64,000 nucleotides of DNA, from NCBI GenBank assembly GCA_007115705.1, contig QXEO01000247.1:16745952-16809951 (forward strand), in the 5' to 3' direction. A model generated the notes under the pieces. The model worked only from the letters and a program-made list of their open reading frames with translations, made no database searches and had not been told where the DNA came from. The translations under genes were made by a program, and so were the position numbers. Numbering within the stretch: the stretch's first letter is position 1; every line of letters begins with the position of its first letter. The stretch comes from Dactylis glomerata (taxonomy: Eukaryota > Streptophyta > Magnoliopsida > Poales > Poaceae). Shown here piece by piece: positions 18,593-29,461 of this stretch.

Positions 18593-20225
18593 GCTACTAT
18601 GCACTAAATAGTGCCCTTTAAGGCATACAGACCTTTACATCAAGCTTGGACTCTCTCTACAACTTAATTAGAGGCTCCCAAGGATCACCATAGAGTTTTA
18701 AACCACTAAGATTGAGCTCCACCAAGTAACTAATCCATCTAGGTTTAAAGAACCCAAGAGGAACAAGTTACAGGCTCCAAGAACCCCAAGAGTAATAAGC
18801 TTCTCAACTTTGACTTCCACAAATCTACGTGGAGAACTTTAACAAATGCATCAAATGCAACTGGAAGAAAACATCAAGTGCTCGAGTCCTTCTCTGCCAA
18901 ATCCCAGCAAGGAACTAATGGTATGGAGAGATATGAGAGGAAAACCAATTGAGCAAATCAACAATTAAATCCAAGATCTAGATCCAATAGCTTTCCTCAC
19001 AAAGGTGGGGGATTGACTGGTGGAATTGTAAATATAGATCTCGTCTCTCTTTTCCGTCAAGTATATGAGAGAATTATGGATGGGCTGAGATTTATCAAGC
19101 TCAAGGTCAACAACGAATGAGAAAACTTGCCCAAACGAGTTTGGAACCATTGAGGGAAAAGCCCCCTTAATAGGTTTTTCCCAAAACTCAATCGTTATGT
19201 GTAGAAATTGCAACGTCCTACCCCGATAATATCGGGTGCACCTATGTCACCTAGGCACGCATGGTGCAACACACATGACCCCCCTTTCCACTCCAGAGTT
19301 AGGGACGGGAATTTCGGCCTCCCAATAAACTAGCAGAAATACCAACACAGAAACAACCATAACCTAAGCACCCCTACTTTGATTTCGATGAACTTGGGCT
19401 CATTATGAAGATAACAACAAGGTCTACAATATAATGCAGAGAAACCTCATAGTAAGGATAAAACCATAAAATGAAAGGTTTGACCTCTATATAAAAGGGG
19501 AAACGGTAATTCGAAAGGTTTGACCTCTATATGAAAGGTGAATCGGTAATTCATCCAATATAAAAAATGCAACTAAATTTTCATACAAAATCCCTTTGAT
19601 GAACTTGAGCTTGTCTTAAAGATAACCACATGCTCTAAAACCTCACATGGATAAAATCCAAATACAACCAAGAAAGATGATGACAATAATGCGAAAGTTT
19701 GAGCTCTATCCGAACAATATGATTAATTTACTTAAATGAGACCTTCACCTTTGATAGTACAACTATCTACCCTATAATCCGGTCTCTGAAAACCTATCAA
19801 TTGATATGTCATACGTTTGCGTTGCACATAATCTACTTGAGCTAGATGATAACGATCTTTGATCTTGTCAAGTTAGACCAGCATTCCTGATTGTGCTTGC
19901 TTGATGAAGTCTTGAGAATTGTCCCCCATACTCCACTATGGGAAAGCCTCACTTAGGAATATCTTCAAGGTTGCAAAAAAAACATTTAAGCTAATAGATC
20001 ATGGGCTGAAAGAACCACAATTGATTGGTCTTTTTCTTGCTAAAAAAAGGAAAGATAAATAAATTGGGCCGTATGCCGAGTGCCGACTCGGCCTGCAAAG
20101 CTCGCCGCCTCGGTGCTCACTTCCGCTCCAACAGTCCAACCCTCGCGCCGCCGAAGCGCAAGAGGGTTCCTACGTACAACTTCCCTCTTCCCTTCCTCTC
20201 TGGTGTAACCTGCCTTCGCTTGGAG
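18593..20225. other. Intergenic DNA and 5' region of the LSG1 gene
   Basis: No gene or classifiable transposon is visible in 18593-20000. A 40-bp tandem duplication with AAAGGTTTGACCTCTATAT lies at 19474-19553. Near 20065 a TGGGCC (site II-like) element precedes the LSG1 start codon by about 160 bases; such elements are frequent upstream of plant ribosome-biogenesis genes. Confidence 0.5.
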
Positions 20226-23200
20226 ATGGGCGGCGGCGGCGGCGGGAAGAAGGACCGCGGCGAGGGGCTGGGACGCGCGCTGGTCCGGCAGCGCAACAAG
20301 CAGGCCGCGGCGGCCAAGGAGAGGGGCCAGCAGCTCGTCATCTCCCGCCGCGCGCAGCAGGGGCTGCCGCTCGAGTCGGTCATCGAGGTGAGCGACATCG
20401 ACGCCGTCCTGCAGCGAGCGGCCGAGGAGGAGCTCCTCCACGGGGACGACGCGGAAGGCGCTGCCGCCCTGACCGCCGCGCTCGGCTCCGGCCTCGTCGA
20501 TCTGTAAGCGCCCGTCCTTCCTCCCGGCCCCAGGCACTTTGTTATGTTCCCCGCAGGTGTTCGACGAATTGCCTCTGAGACGGCCGCGGCCGGTGTTTTT
20601 CGCGTTTGCAGGGACGGGACGGGGGCGACGGCGGAGGAGAGGCGGCTTCTGCGGGAGGAGCAGGAGGCCCTGCACGCCGACAGCCTCAGGGTGCCTCGCC
20701 GGTGAGTGCCCAACACCGTTGTTTCTTTTCTTTGGGTTCTGTGGTGTTGGATGAGTGATGTATAATGGCTGAACGGAATTGTAATGCTTTCAGCCCCCCG
20801 TGGACTGCCCAGATGACGACTGAGGAGCTCAACACCAACGAGAAGCGGGCCTTCCTCGAGTGGCGGAGGAACCTCGCCAGGTTGGTCTAGCTATTCTTCG
20901 TTGTTTCTAGGAGTAGTATTGTTCAAAAAATACATTGTTCGCATGTACCAGGATTGTTTCAGTATATTTCAAAAAGCATCGGGTTTTGTGGTCTTAGTTG
21001 GACGAAATCTCTAATTTTATGGTCATATCATTTCATAAAACCCACCTAGCCAATTTCCCATCTTGTCATGCCGCCAATTTCAACGACACTACCCGTCTAC
21101 CGGTACTTCAGATGGGTTGTAGGTTAGGATGTTGTTTCTGAAACCATATAACTATATCAATGTGAACTCCAAGTCATGTGGCACAAGCCATAAACCTTAT
21201 ATTTTTCCTGCAATCAAAGCCATTTTAAGGTGGAATTTATTCTTGTCAGAAAACAATACTTGGACTTGGTTCTGAACATTTGTGATAAGTATCTAAGCTG
21301 GTTCATTCTTTTTGGGCATTGGAAATGTGAAGTGCTACATGGGAAGTACTAAACTGAATTGTGTAAATGGAACAATATATGTGCAAATCTAAGCACACAT
21401 GCACACATTTAATTTGTCTCTTTGGCCTAGATGGAAACAGTGTACATATTCCTGAGCGGTCTTTTTGAGCATCTAGCATGTATTCGATCTAAGTAAAATG
21501 ATGTTTGTTTAAGTTGACTATAAAAAAAACGTTCTGCAGATTGCAAGAGAATGAAGAACTTGTCCTTACACCTTTTGAGAAGAATATCGATATCTGGAGA
21601 CAGCTGTGGAGAGTACTTGAACGAAGTGATTTGGTTAGTACATCTATCTGAGAAATCTTATGGTACAGTTGAGGTTTTTATATGAATATTTACTGTGAAC
21701 TCATCTGTCATTTTCCTGGAAAAAGCTCATTTCTCATTTATCTCACTTTTCAATCAGTTGCACACCACAGTAGGTCTAGTATAATGTTTGATCTTGTTCA
21801 ACATGCGCTTTTTCTGGGCATGAATACATGCACGTGCACACCCATTCATCATCAGCAAACTTGTACCTAACTTTAATGTGCCGCCATTTGAATCAGTGAG
21901 CTGCATACATTATCTGTTATTAAGTTAAACTATGGTAAATCATTGTGTCTAGCATTGGAAGCTTTTTTGTAACTGTGACTACCCCTATTGTTTTTTGTTA
22001 GAATGAGCTAACATTTCAGGAAATTATGTGAAAGTACTTACTGGTTTTCTTCTTTATTGAAGCTCGTGATGGTTGTCGATTCTCGAAATCCCTTGTTCTA
22101 CCGTTGCCCTGATCTTGAGGTACTTGGTTCAGAAGAACCCAATACTTCTTTTTTCAATACTTTAATTTGGTTTAATTCACATGGTTTTCTGTATGCTCTA
22201 TCAACAAATTCCCATTGTGGTTATATGACATGTGCCTTGAGTAACTGTTAACAACTGCTGACTGTTGCATTAAAATCAAGGTTGCTGTGAAATTTTGTGC
22301 TGCTTGAAACTTTTTCTCGAGAGCATATGCATCAAATACATGTCTTTATATTTGAAGGACGCCTAGAATGTCTAAAAACATATAATGCAGAACGAGAACA
22401 AAATGACAAGGCAAAGCAAAACATCATAACAAACCAACAGAAATTAGAAGGCAAAACAAAAACCAAACACTGAAAACTAAGCTAGGCTACACTACAGTGT
22501 GACTGTCTCGACTCTCGAGCTTGTGCTGCTTGAGACTTAGGGTGTGTTTGGTAGCCCGGAGCTACTCAGAAACTCTCCTCTCACCCGAGATTTTGAGGAG
22601 AGATGATGTTTGTTAGACCGGCTCTTCCCACCTCCGCATTGTTGAGGGGATACGAAAAACGTCCCAGAGCTGGGACGAGGAGCGAAGCCCAAATCGAGCT
22701 TCGCTGCTCATCCGGGATGAGCTAATCCCGCAGGACACTGTCGCAGCGGCCCGCGCCCCCCAGACCCCCACCCGGCACAGTCATTTCCTTCCCCCACCGC
22801 GGCCTGCGTCTTCTCCCCATCCCCTCCTCCTCTAGCCATGGCCGCCACCAGCGTCGCCTCACGCCGCCAGCCACGCTCTCCCGCCTCCAGCATCGCGCCG
22901 CCGCTCCGGCCTCGCATCGCCGCTCCGGCCTTGCACCGCCGGTCCGGCCTCGCGCGGCCGCCACGGTCACGCGCCGCCGCCACGGGCTTGCGCCGCCGCC
23001 ACGCCCTCCCGCCTCCAGCCACAGGCCACGCGCGCCGTCCACGACCCGCTGCCTCCAGCGCCATCCCCCCTGCCTCCAGCCACGGCCGCCATGGCCGACA
23101 CAGGAGCAAGCTCCGCCGGATCCGGTGGTCAAGGACGGGATTGCGTTTTAGTTTTCAGTTTTAGGGACCCGATTGATTTCATATCTTGTATCCAGGGACC

Positions 23201-25495
23201 CGGTTGCTTTTTTACTTTTGTAGAGCCCGTCTCTAGTCATCCGTCACCACCAAACAGCTTCTCTACTCAGCAACTCTCAACACATCCAGGCTGCCAAACA
23301 AAGGCAAAATCTCTACTTAGCATAGTTGAGGTGGGCATAGTTGAGGTGAGAAAGAAATTCTGAGTAGCCCCGGGCTACCAAACACACCCTTAAAAGCTCT
23401 AATGTGGGACACAAAATCATCAGTACTTCCATACTTTTTTTTCTTTCATTCTCAGACACATTATTATCTAGATTGCTCTGACACTGTCAAACTGCAACGG
23501 TGTACTCTGCGATCTCACGGGCATGAAGATAATGCATCTTTTAAAGAAGTACTGGTGATGTGGTTGTGTAGGACTGTATGTTTGTTTATCAGTTTGCATT
23601 CATATCAGCATCCTAAGTGCTTTAATGGTTTATGGTTTCAGTTTTGTTAATGGTAACAACTTAGGCTTAAAGACTTGTTTATGTGTTTTGATGTTGCTAT
23701 TATGTGGTGCTGTCCTTCTCGGATACTTATTAATTTAATCTGAATGGGCTGACATGGCCCAACATGTGTTTGAGTGATGTTCTATCTCCTGTGATATGCA
23801 AGGAAATTTGAAATTTATACTTTTTGTTTTTTATGTGCAACTAACATAGGATAACATGGTTGTTTTTGCGTGTCTCAATGTCAGTATAATTTTTTTTATT
23901 GGAGTGTTCTTGTATGATCTCTGCCAGTGCGAGAAGTTGCTTGCTACCTAAGATGCATGGTAGAAAAATAAAGCATATATGACCACTAAATGTTAGCGCA
24001 ATCTACATCATTGTCAAATTATCATTTTTTGCTTGTTGAGATAAATATGATTCATAGTGTTTGAGAATAGCTGTGAGCTAACATAGAAGAGATATTTTCC
24101 CCTGTTGGTGTAGAACTGTGCTATTGTGTATTTTTGCAGTTGTCTGCTTTTTTCTGACATGCATATTTGCATATGTACTAAGGAATACGCACAAGAAATT
24201 GATGAGCACAAGAGAACACTACTACTTGTAAACAAGGCTGATCTTCTACCGCTGGATGTCAGGTTAGTAGCTCTTTGAAGTTGCACCTTTTGATTTCCTC
24301 AATAACTTCAGTGTCTGTTGGTATCCATGACATTCACTCAACTTGGAACAATTGCAGGCGGAAATGGGCAGATTACTTTAAGCAACATGATATTCTCTAT
24401 CTGTTCTGGTCTGCTAAAGCCGCTACCGCTGCTTTAGAGGGAAAAAAGTTAAGCGGGTTCACCATGGAAGAATCGGATACAGATCTTGACACAAAGATAT
24501 ATGGCCGTGATGAACTCCTGGTGAGGTTGCAGGGCGAAGCAGAGTACATTGTTAGCCAAAAAGGAACATCAGTTGCTCGGGAGGACCATGGGTCAAATTC
24601 TTCTGACTCTGCCTCGGTGCGACCCAAGCACGTGGTTGTCGGATTTGTTGGTTATCCTAATGTTGGGAAGAGTTCAACTATCAATGCTCTGGTAGGTGAG
24701 AAGAAGACAGGTGTAACATCTACACCTGGCAAGACTAAGCATTTCCAGACATTGATAATCTCAGAAGAGCTCATGCTCTGCGATTGTCCTGGTCTGGTCT
24801 TCCCTTCATTTTCAAGCTCAAGGCATGAGATGGTTGCTTGCGGTGTCTTGCCAATTGATAGAATGACAAAACACAGGGGAGCAATTCAAGTGGTGGCAGA
24901 TCGTGTGCCGAGACATATCCTAGAACAGGTATACAAAATCACCCTACCAAAGCCCAAAGCATATGAGCAAGCATCTCGGCCACCAACTGCCGCTGAGTTG
25001 CTGATGGCATACTGCCAATCTCGAGGGCATCTCAGCCATGCTGGCCTGCCTGATGAGACCAGGGCGTCTCGACAGATACTGAAGGACTACATCGATGGAA
25101 AGATTCCACACTTTGAGCTTCCTCCCGGTGAGATAGACGATGAATCTGATCTAGAGGATAACAGTGACATAGAAGGCTCAGCCTCTGCAGCCGCTGATGA
25201 ATCAGATGACTATGCTTCTGATGAACATGACGAGGAAGTCGGTCAGGCTGAAGCTGAACGAAACATCAGTCATGCCCTAAGCGACCTTCAATCTTTTGAT
25301 CTAAACGGCCAATTGTCCAAGAATTCCACGAAGAAGAAGAAAGAAACGTCCCACAAGCAGCACCGGAAGCCCCAGCGGAAGAAGGATCGTTCGTGGAGGG
25401 TTGGAAATGACGGTGCTGATGGGTCAGGGGTCATAAGGGTGTTCCAGAAACCTGCCGTTAAACTTCCTGCGAGTAGCACTAGCGTTGTAGGTTAG
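20226..25495 (+). CDS. LSG1: LSG1-type GTPase, 60S ribosomal subunit maturation
   Basis: Seven exons: 20226-20503, 20612-20701, 20794-20880, 21540-21633, 22063-22119, 24183-24262 and 24358-25495. All introns are GT-AG and all phases fit, giving 607 residues, the usual length for plant LSG1. It is a circularly permuted GTPase: NKAD (G4) at residues 219-222, SAK (G5) at 247-249, GYPNVGKSS (G1 P-loop) at 327-335, the TPGKTKHFQT switch (G2) near 351-360 and DCPG (G3) at 371-374. The start region is Gly/Lys/Arg-rich. The C-terminus has an acidic stretch followed by a Lys-rich tail, which suits binding to ribosomal RNA. In yeast and plants LSG1 acts in the cytoplasm, where its GTP hydrolysis releases the export adaptor NMD3 from the pre-60S subunit. 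ATG 20226 is the first one that leaves the family's N-terminus intact. Intron 5 contains a PIF/Harbinger-like element. Confidence 0.95.
22540..23389. mobile_element. PIF/Harbinger-like non-autonomous element in LSG1 intron 5
   Basis: The ends are inverted repeats beginning GGGTGTGTTTGGTAGCCCGG, flanked by TTA on both sides (22537-22539 and 23390-23392), the three-base duplication of the PIF/Harbinger group. The interior is unlike the AT-rich intron: 22730-23130 is very GC-rich with long open frames, and looks like a captured gene piece. No transposase is present. Confidence 0.85.
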
Positions 25496-26626
25496 TGCTT
25501 CAGTTTTACTGGCATGTCTTCCATTTTGAACCCTTTTCTGTAACATGAGCCGCATTACAAGTAGTTCCCACTCCGCTTGGATGGAAAACGTTGTCGAAAC
25601 TAATACTATCGTCCTAAAGTATTGCTCTGTTTTGTTTCAGTTTCATGTCTTTGTGTCAGTGTCTCTGTGTTGTAACATTATGATCCGCCACGTTTTGTGG
25701 CATTTACTACAGGCATGACAGTCCAGTACTCCAGTGAACATGGTTGCCGTGCTATGGAGAATGTGAACGGTTGACATGTCATCAGACAAAGTTTCTGTGA
25801 GTTATAAGCTGTGAGAAAAAGGAGGCAGGGAGATGCTTATGTTACTTATTTCCTCACAGCTTCTTGACGGTAAAAACCTATTCTTTCAATTTCTTTTCAT
25901 CTAAGTCTGTGTATGCTGAAGCTTCCAACTTCATGTGAGATACACAAACTGGCATCCAAAGTTATAAGCTCGTCAAACAGAAGGTCACCAGGTTTGGAAC
26001 TCAATGGCAAAGATCACAAACTGGCAAGAATATTGTCACGCAAACCAGTTTTGGATGTTTAATTCACAGGATTTCGTATTTTGGCAGTCCAATTGAAGAG
26101 TTTGTGGTAAACAACAATTAACCAAATATTAGAGCTATGTGACCCAAAACTTATGTACGGATTTATATTCAGACACAAATTCCTATTATAGTTGTGGCAG
26201 TGGTGCTAGAGTTACAAGCAAATGATTGTTACCGCGTCTAGTGACCATATGGAGGAAATGATAATATCAAATCCTTTTGTAGACTTACGGAGTACTTTGG
26301 AACTGAATACTGGGCGAACTGAATACTTACGGAGATTTGCGACCATATGGAGGAACTTGTCAACTGTTTTCAAAGATGAGCTGCAATTACGAACTGCAAC
26401 TACAAAATATAGCAATATAGCACAAGAGCCAAGTATGTCAAGTGGTATCGGTGCATTGGATTATTACAGCTCGAGATCCTTCCATACAATTCATGAGTCA
26501 GAACTCACAACAGGTATAATTTCCAGGCAAAAAAATCGCATATTCTCGGAGACACCAAAGAATTCACACCTAGGATGCCCCAAATCTCCACCAAAAATCA
26601 CGAGATCCCACCTAGGCGTGGGATCA
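25496..26626. other. LSG1 3' region and intergenic spacer
   Basis: It includes the LSG1 3' untranslated region and then unique-looking DNA. I see no gene. A 15-base string GACCATATGGAGGAA occurs twice (about 26242 and 26340), suggesting a small local duplication. Confidence 0.5.
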
Positions 26627-27361
26627 TCAAGCCGCCGCAGGATCTTCCTTCTCCTTTGGCACCACAACCTCATCTGGCTGCTTCTTACTGTCGCCCTGCT
26701 CCCCCTCGGCCGGCGGCGCCGGCGGCGAGGAGGCAGGGGAGTCTTGGCTGGCCTCTGCCTCGGCCTCGGCCTTGGCGGCCTCCAGATCCTCGCTCATGGT
26801 GCGCTCAACGCGGAGGATGGGCTCGTAGTAGTCCGGGAACTTGTCCATGCAGCTGCGCAGCGCGGTGGTGGCCTGCGCGCAGCGCTCGACGACGTCGCCG
26901 CCCTCCTGCTCCGCCTCCTCGATGCACTTCTCCCACACCACGAACTCGTCCTTGCAGCCGCCGCCCTTCATGTAGAGGCAGAAGGGGCACTCCCCTACCT
27001 CCTCCTCCTCGCCGGCCTCCGCGGCGGCGTCGAAGACCACCGTCTCCCCCTCCGCCTCCGCGTCGCCGGCGGGTGCGGGTGCGGGTGCGGGGGGCTGGAT
27101 CTCTTCTTTTGCCGGCGAATCGGCGGGCGCAGAGGGCTCCGTGGGAGGAGAGGCGGCGGCAGCAGGCTGGACATCTTCTTTGGCTGGCGGATCGGCGGGC
27201 TCAGGGGGAGGAGAGGCGGTGGATGGTGGATCGGCGGGCACGGCGGCCACCGGGGGAGGAGAGGCGGCGGCGGTAGGATGGGTATCTACTTTGGCTGCTG
27301 GTGGATCGGCGGGCGGCACGGCCTCCGGGGGCGGAGAGGCGGCGGAGGCGGCGGCTCCCAT
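26627..27361 (-). CDS. GCK-domain protein, copy 1 (twin CX9C cysteine pattern)
   Basis: 244 residues, single exon, ATG at 27361. The N-terminus MGAAAS fits the MGxxxS pattern of N-myristoylated proteins. Residues 10-100 are Ala/Pro-rich with repeated PPAKED-type units. The GCK domain follows with cysteines at 125, 128, 136, 146, 161 and 171, including the GGGCK motif that names the family. Cys136/146 and Cys161/171 are each nine residues apart (twin CX9C), the layout of small disulphide-bonded proteins of the mitochondrial intermembrane space. The C-terminal 60 residues are acidic and Ala-rich. Pfam describes the GCK domain as possibly zinc-binding and involved in signalling; its real role is not established. 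The upstream region has AAACCCTA and GGCCCAAC elements. A paralogue lies at 39266-39829. Confidence 0.85.
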   Translation of the reverse strand: MGAAASAASPPPEAVPPADPPAAKVDTHPTAAASPPPVAAVPADPPSTASPPPEPADPPAKEDVQPAAAASPPTEPSAPADSPAKEEIQPPAPAPAPAGDAEAEGETVVFDAAAEAGEEEEVGECPFCLYMKGGGCKDEFVVWEKCIEEAEQEGGDVVERCAQATTALRSCMDKFPDYYEPILRVERTMSEDLEAAKAEAEAEASQDSPASSPPAPPAEGEQGDSKKQPDEVVVPKEKEDPAAA

Positions 27362-29116
27362 CGCGCGTCGGCGGTGGGTTTTGTTTGCTTGCTGAATCGG
27401 CTTCGGAGCTGCGCCGGGACTGCAAGCTTAAACCCTACTACTCGAGAGAGGTCAGGCCTAGACTGGTGGGCTCTGGATAGAAATAGCCCAACGGGAGTCC
27501 TTTTAGGGAGCGAATCGGAACATCAAAACGATTTGAAGTCGGCCCAACACTGCGCACCACGAGGAAGAGAACCACATACAACAAATATGCACACATTTGT
27601 CATTTTTCAGCCTAAAATACAACAAATCTCGGATTGGTATTTTGCACACTAGGATCTCATCCCTATCTAAATCTAGGATTTTATTTCTATTTTTTTAGAA
27701 ACTTCAAATTTTTAAGAATATAACTCTTTGGAGCTCGGGAGCCATTTGTCAGCTCCCGTAGATCATCCCGCTACTCTATTTTCCATAACATGCAGCTATG
27801 CCCTTTCGGCCTTTATTCGTGCACATCTCAATGAGTGGAGTACATGCTAATCGTAGCACTGCCAAATTTCTGCACCAAGTCAGAGGGAGCACTTATCTTT
27901 CTTTTATTTTTTGACTTTTGAGGGACATACGGAGCACTTATCTGATTGCTAGATGTTTACAAATGTCGTAAAATGGCCAGTCTTCTTAAGGCATTGGGTC
28001 ACTCTATCGACATCAAGCATTAAAAAGGTTGTTGGTGCTGCTGGAAGGTTTATTGTTCCATCCATGTGAGTAATCTTTGTTGCAGCTGTGCCACAGTTTG
28101 TAAGCTTTCTTTCTGGTTTCGTATGCTGCAACCATTAGCATTTACTCTATGATTGCTGATGCAATTCATGATATTGAAACTATGTGCATGAGAAGTATTA
28201 CTTATTGTATGTTTTAAATTTTGCCAGTATATCGCTTCTATTTGGGAGATGCTTGCACGTTGGTCGTGTGCATTGTGGCGAGAGCATGGCTGCCGAGTAA
28301 CCAGACAACGACAACTGTGTTTATTACATCTTCGGATACAACGGGAGCTATATCTACATACACCACACACTATGGCGCCATGGTCACTGCTCACTGGAAT
28401 CATTGTCAATTCTCTTTGTCCAATTTGCATACGATGTGGAACACCAACCATACGTACATGGGATAGAGGTAAAGCAAACAACTGGATTAATTTCTTGTTG
28501 TATAAGTGTCGTACATAAAGAAGCTTGGTAAATTCTACTGGAGTATGTGATTTTCAAATGCCACATGGTGTGGACGGACATAGATGTCCGTGTGCCAACT
28601 AGGCTTTTCTAGCTTCTCACATGTTCTACATTTTGTACAAATTTGGGTGGTCCGATCTTGCATTTATCCCTTTTTATGTTGTATAAGGTGACTTACAAGG
28701 CGATTCTTGAGGGCAACTTATTTCAATATATTGGTTGGATATTATGGCATTACTTGTGTTGATCGTTTGGCGGATCGCAACATCGGTAGAATTAAAAACT
28801 ACTCTTTATCCTATAGTGCAAGAAATTACAGAGCTGGATGGTAAACATGTTATCATGGATTTCGTATATGTTGTCCTTTGGTTCTCAAAAAAGGTACTCC
28901 CTCCAATTGAAAATAAGTGTCGGTGATTTTATATTTAGTATAAAGTTTATACTAAGTCACCGACACTTAAGTAAATCATACTTACTGAAAATAAGTTGAT
29001 GTTCTTTAGGTGATAAAAGAGTATGAAAAATTTATGATATGTATTATTAAAAAGTAATCCTCTTAGCTTTTTGCTATAAATGAACTGGTTATCCAAGTGA
29101 TTGTAGTATTCCATGG
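27362..29116. other. GCK1 upstream region and intergenic DNA
   Basis: The first ~200 bases are the GCK1 5' region, with AAACCCTA near 27430 and AGCCCAAC/GGCCCAAC near 27485 and 27542. The rest is low-GC DNA with short unrecognised ORFs (28050-28481, 28735-28926) for which I find no coding support. A Stowaway-like hairpin is at 28903-28975. Confidence 0.5.
28903..28975. mobile_element. Stowaway-like MITE remnant
   Basis: ACTCCCTCCAATTG opens the sequence and AAGTGTCGGTGA (28915) pairs with TCACCGACACTT (about 28957), forming a long hairpin around TTTAGTATAAAG. The expected closing GGAGGGAGTA is missing, so the right end seems lost. Confidence 0.6.
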
Positions 29117-29125
29117 TTCGAAATA

Positions 29126-29284
29126 GAGTTAAATGTACGGGCGGTCCTAATTCTTCTCCCGCTGCGTCAAGTTAGTCCCTAATCTTTAAAATGGAATAAG
29201 TAGGTCCTAAATCTTTCATTGCTGCTTCACGCGAGGTCCTAATCGTGTCTGACCAGCATTGACTGTTGCCACATCGGCAGTAGG
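29126..29284 (+). repeat. MULE left terminal inverted repeat
   Basis: It is the reverse complement of 38961-39119, with only a handful of differences over about 159 bases. Confidence 0.93.
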
Positions 29285-29461
29285 GCCTACCAGGCTCAAC
29301 AGACTGAAGTGAAATATTGCAAATAAGCCCGTCCAGTTGAGGTCATTTCATTTGTCGGTCCCGTTCCTCTGTCCACTCCACTCCCGCGATATCGGAGGCG
29401 AACTGGCGGCGGAGGTGCTGCTCCGGTGCAGACCGGAGGCGATTGACCGGTGGTCTCGAGG

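Noticed and set aside
22708..23164. Proteins encoded in the GC-rich core of the Harbinger element
   Set aside because: All frames are open because of GC content; Arg/Ala/Gly-rich sequence gives no evidence of a real protein.
26222..27652. 476-residue + strand ORF over GCK copy 1
   Set aside because: Shadow of the GC-rich gene: Gly/Arg/Leu-rich low complexity, no ATG context and no homology I can see.
28050..28926. Possible small genes between GCK1 and the MULE
   Set aside because: Short ORFs without recognised domains, splice pattern or codon signal.
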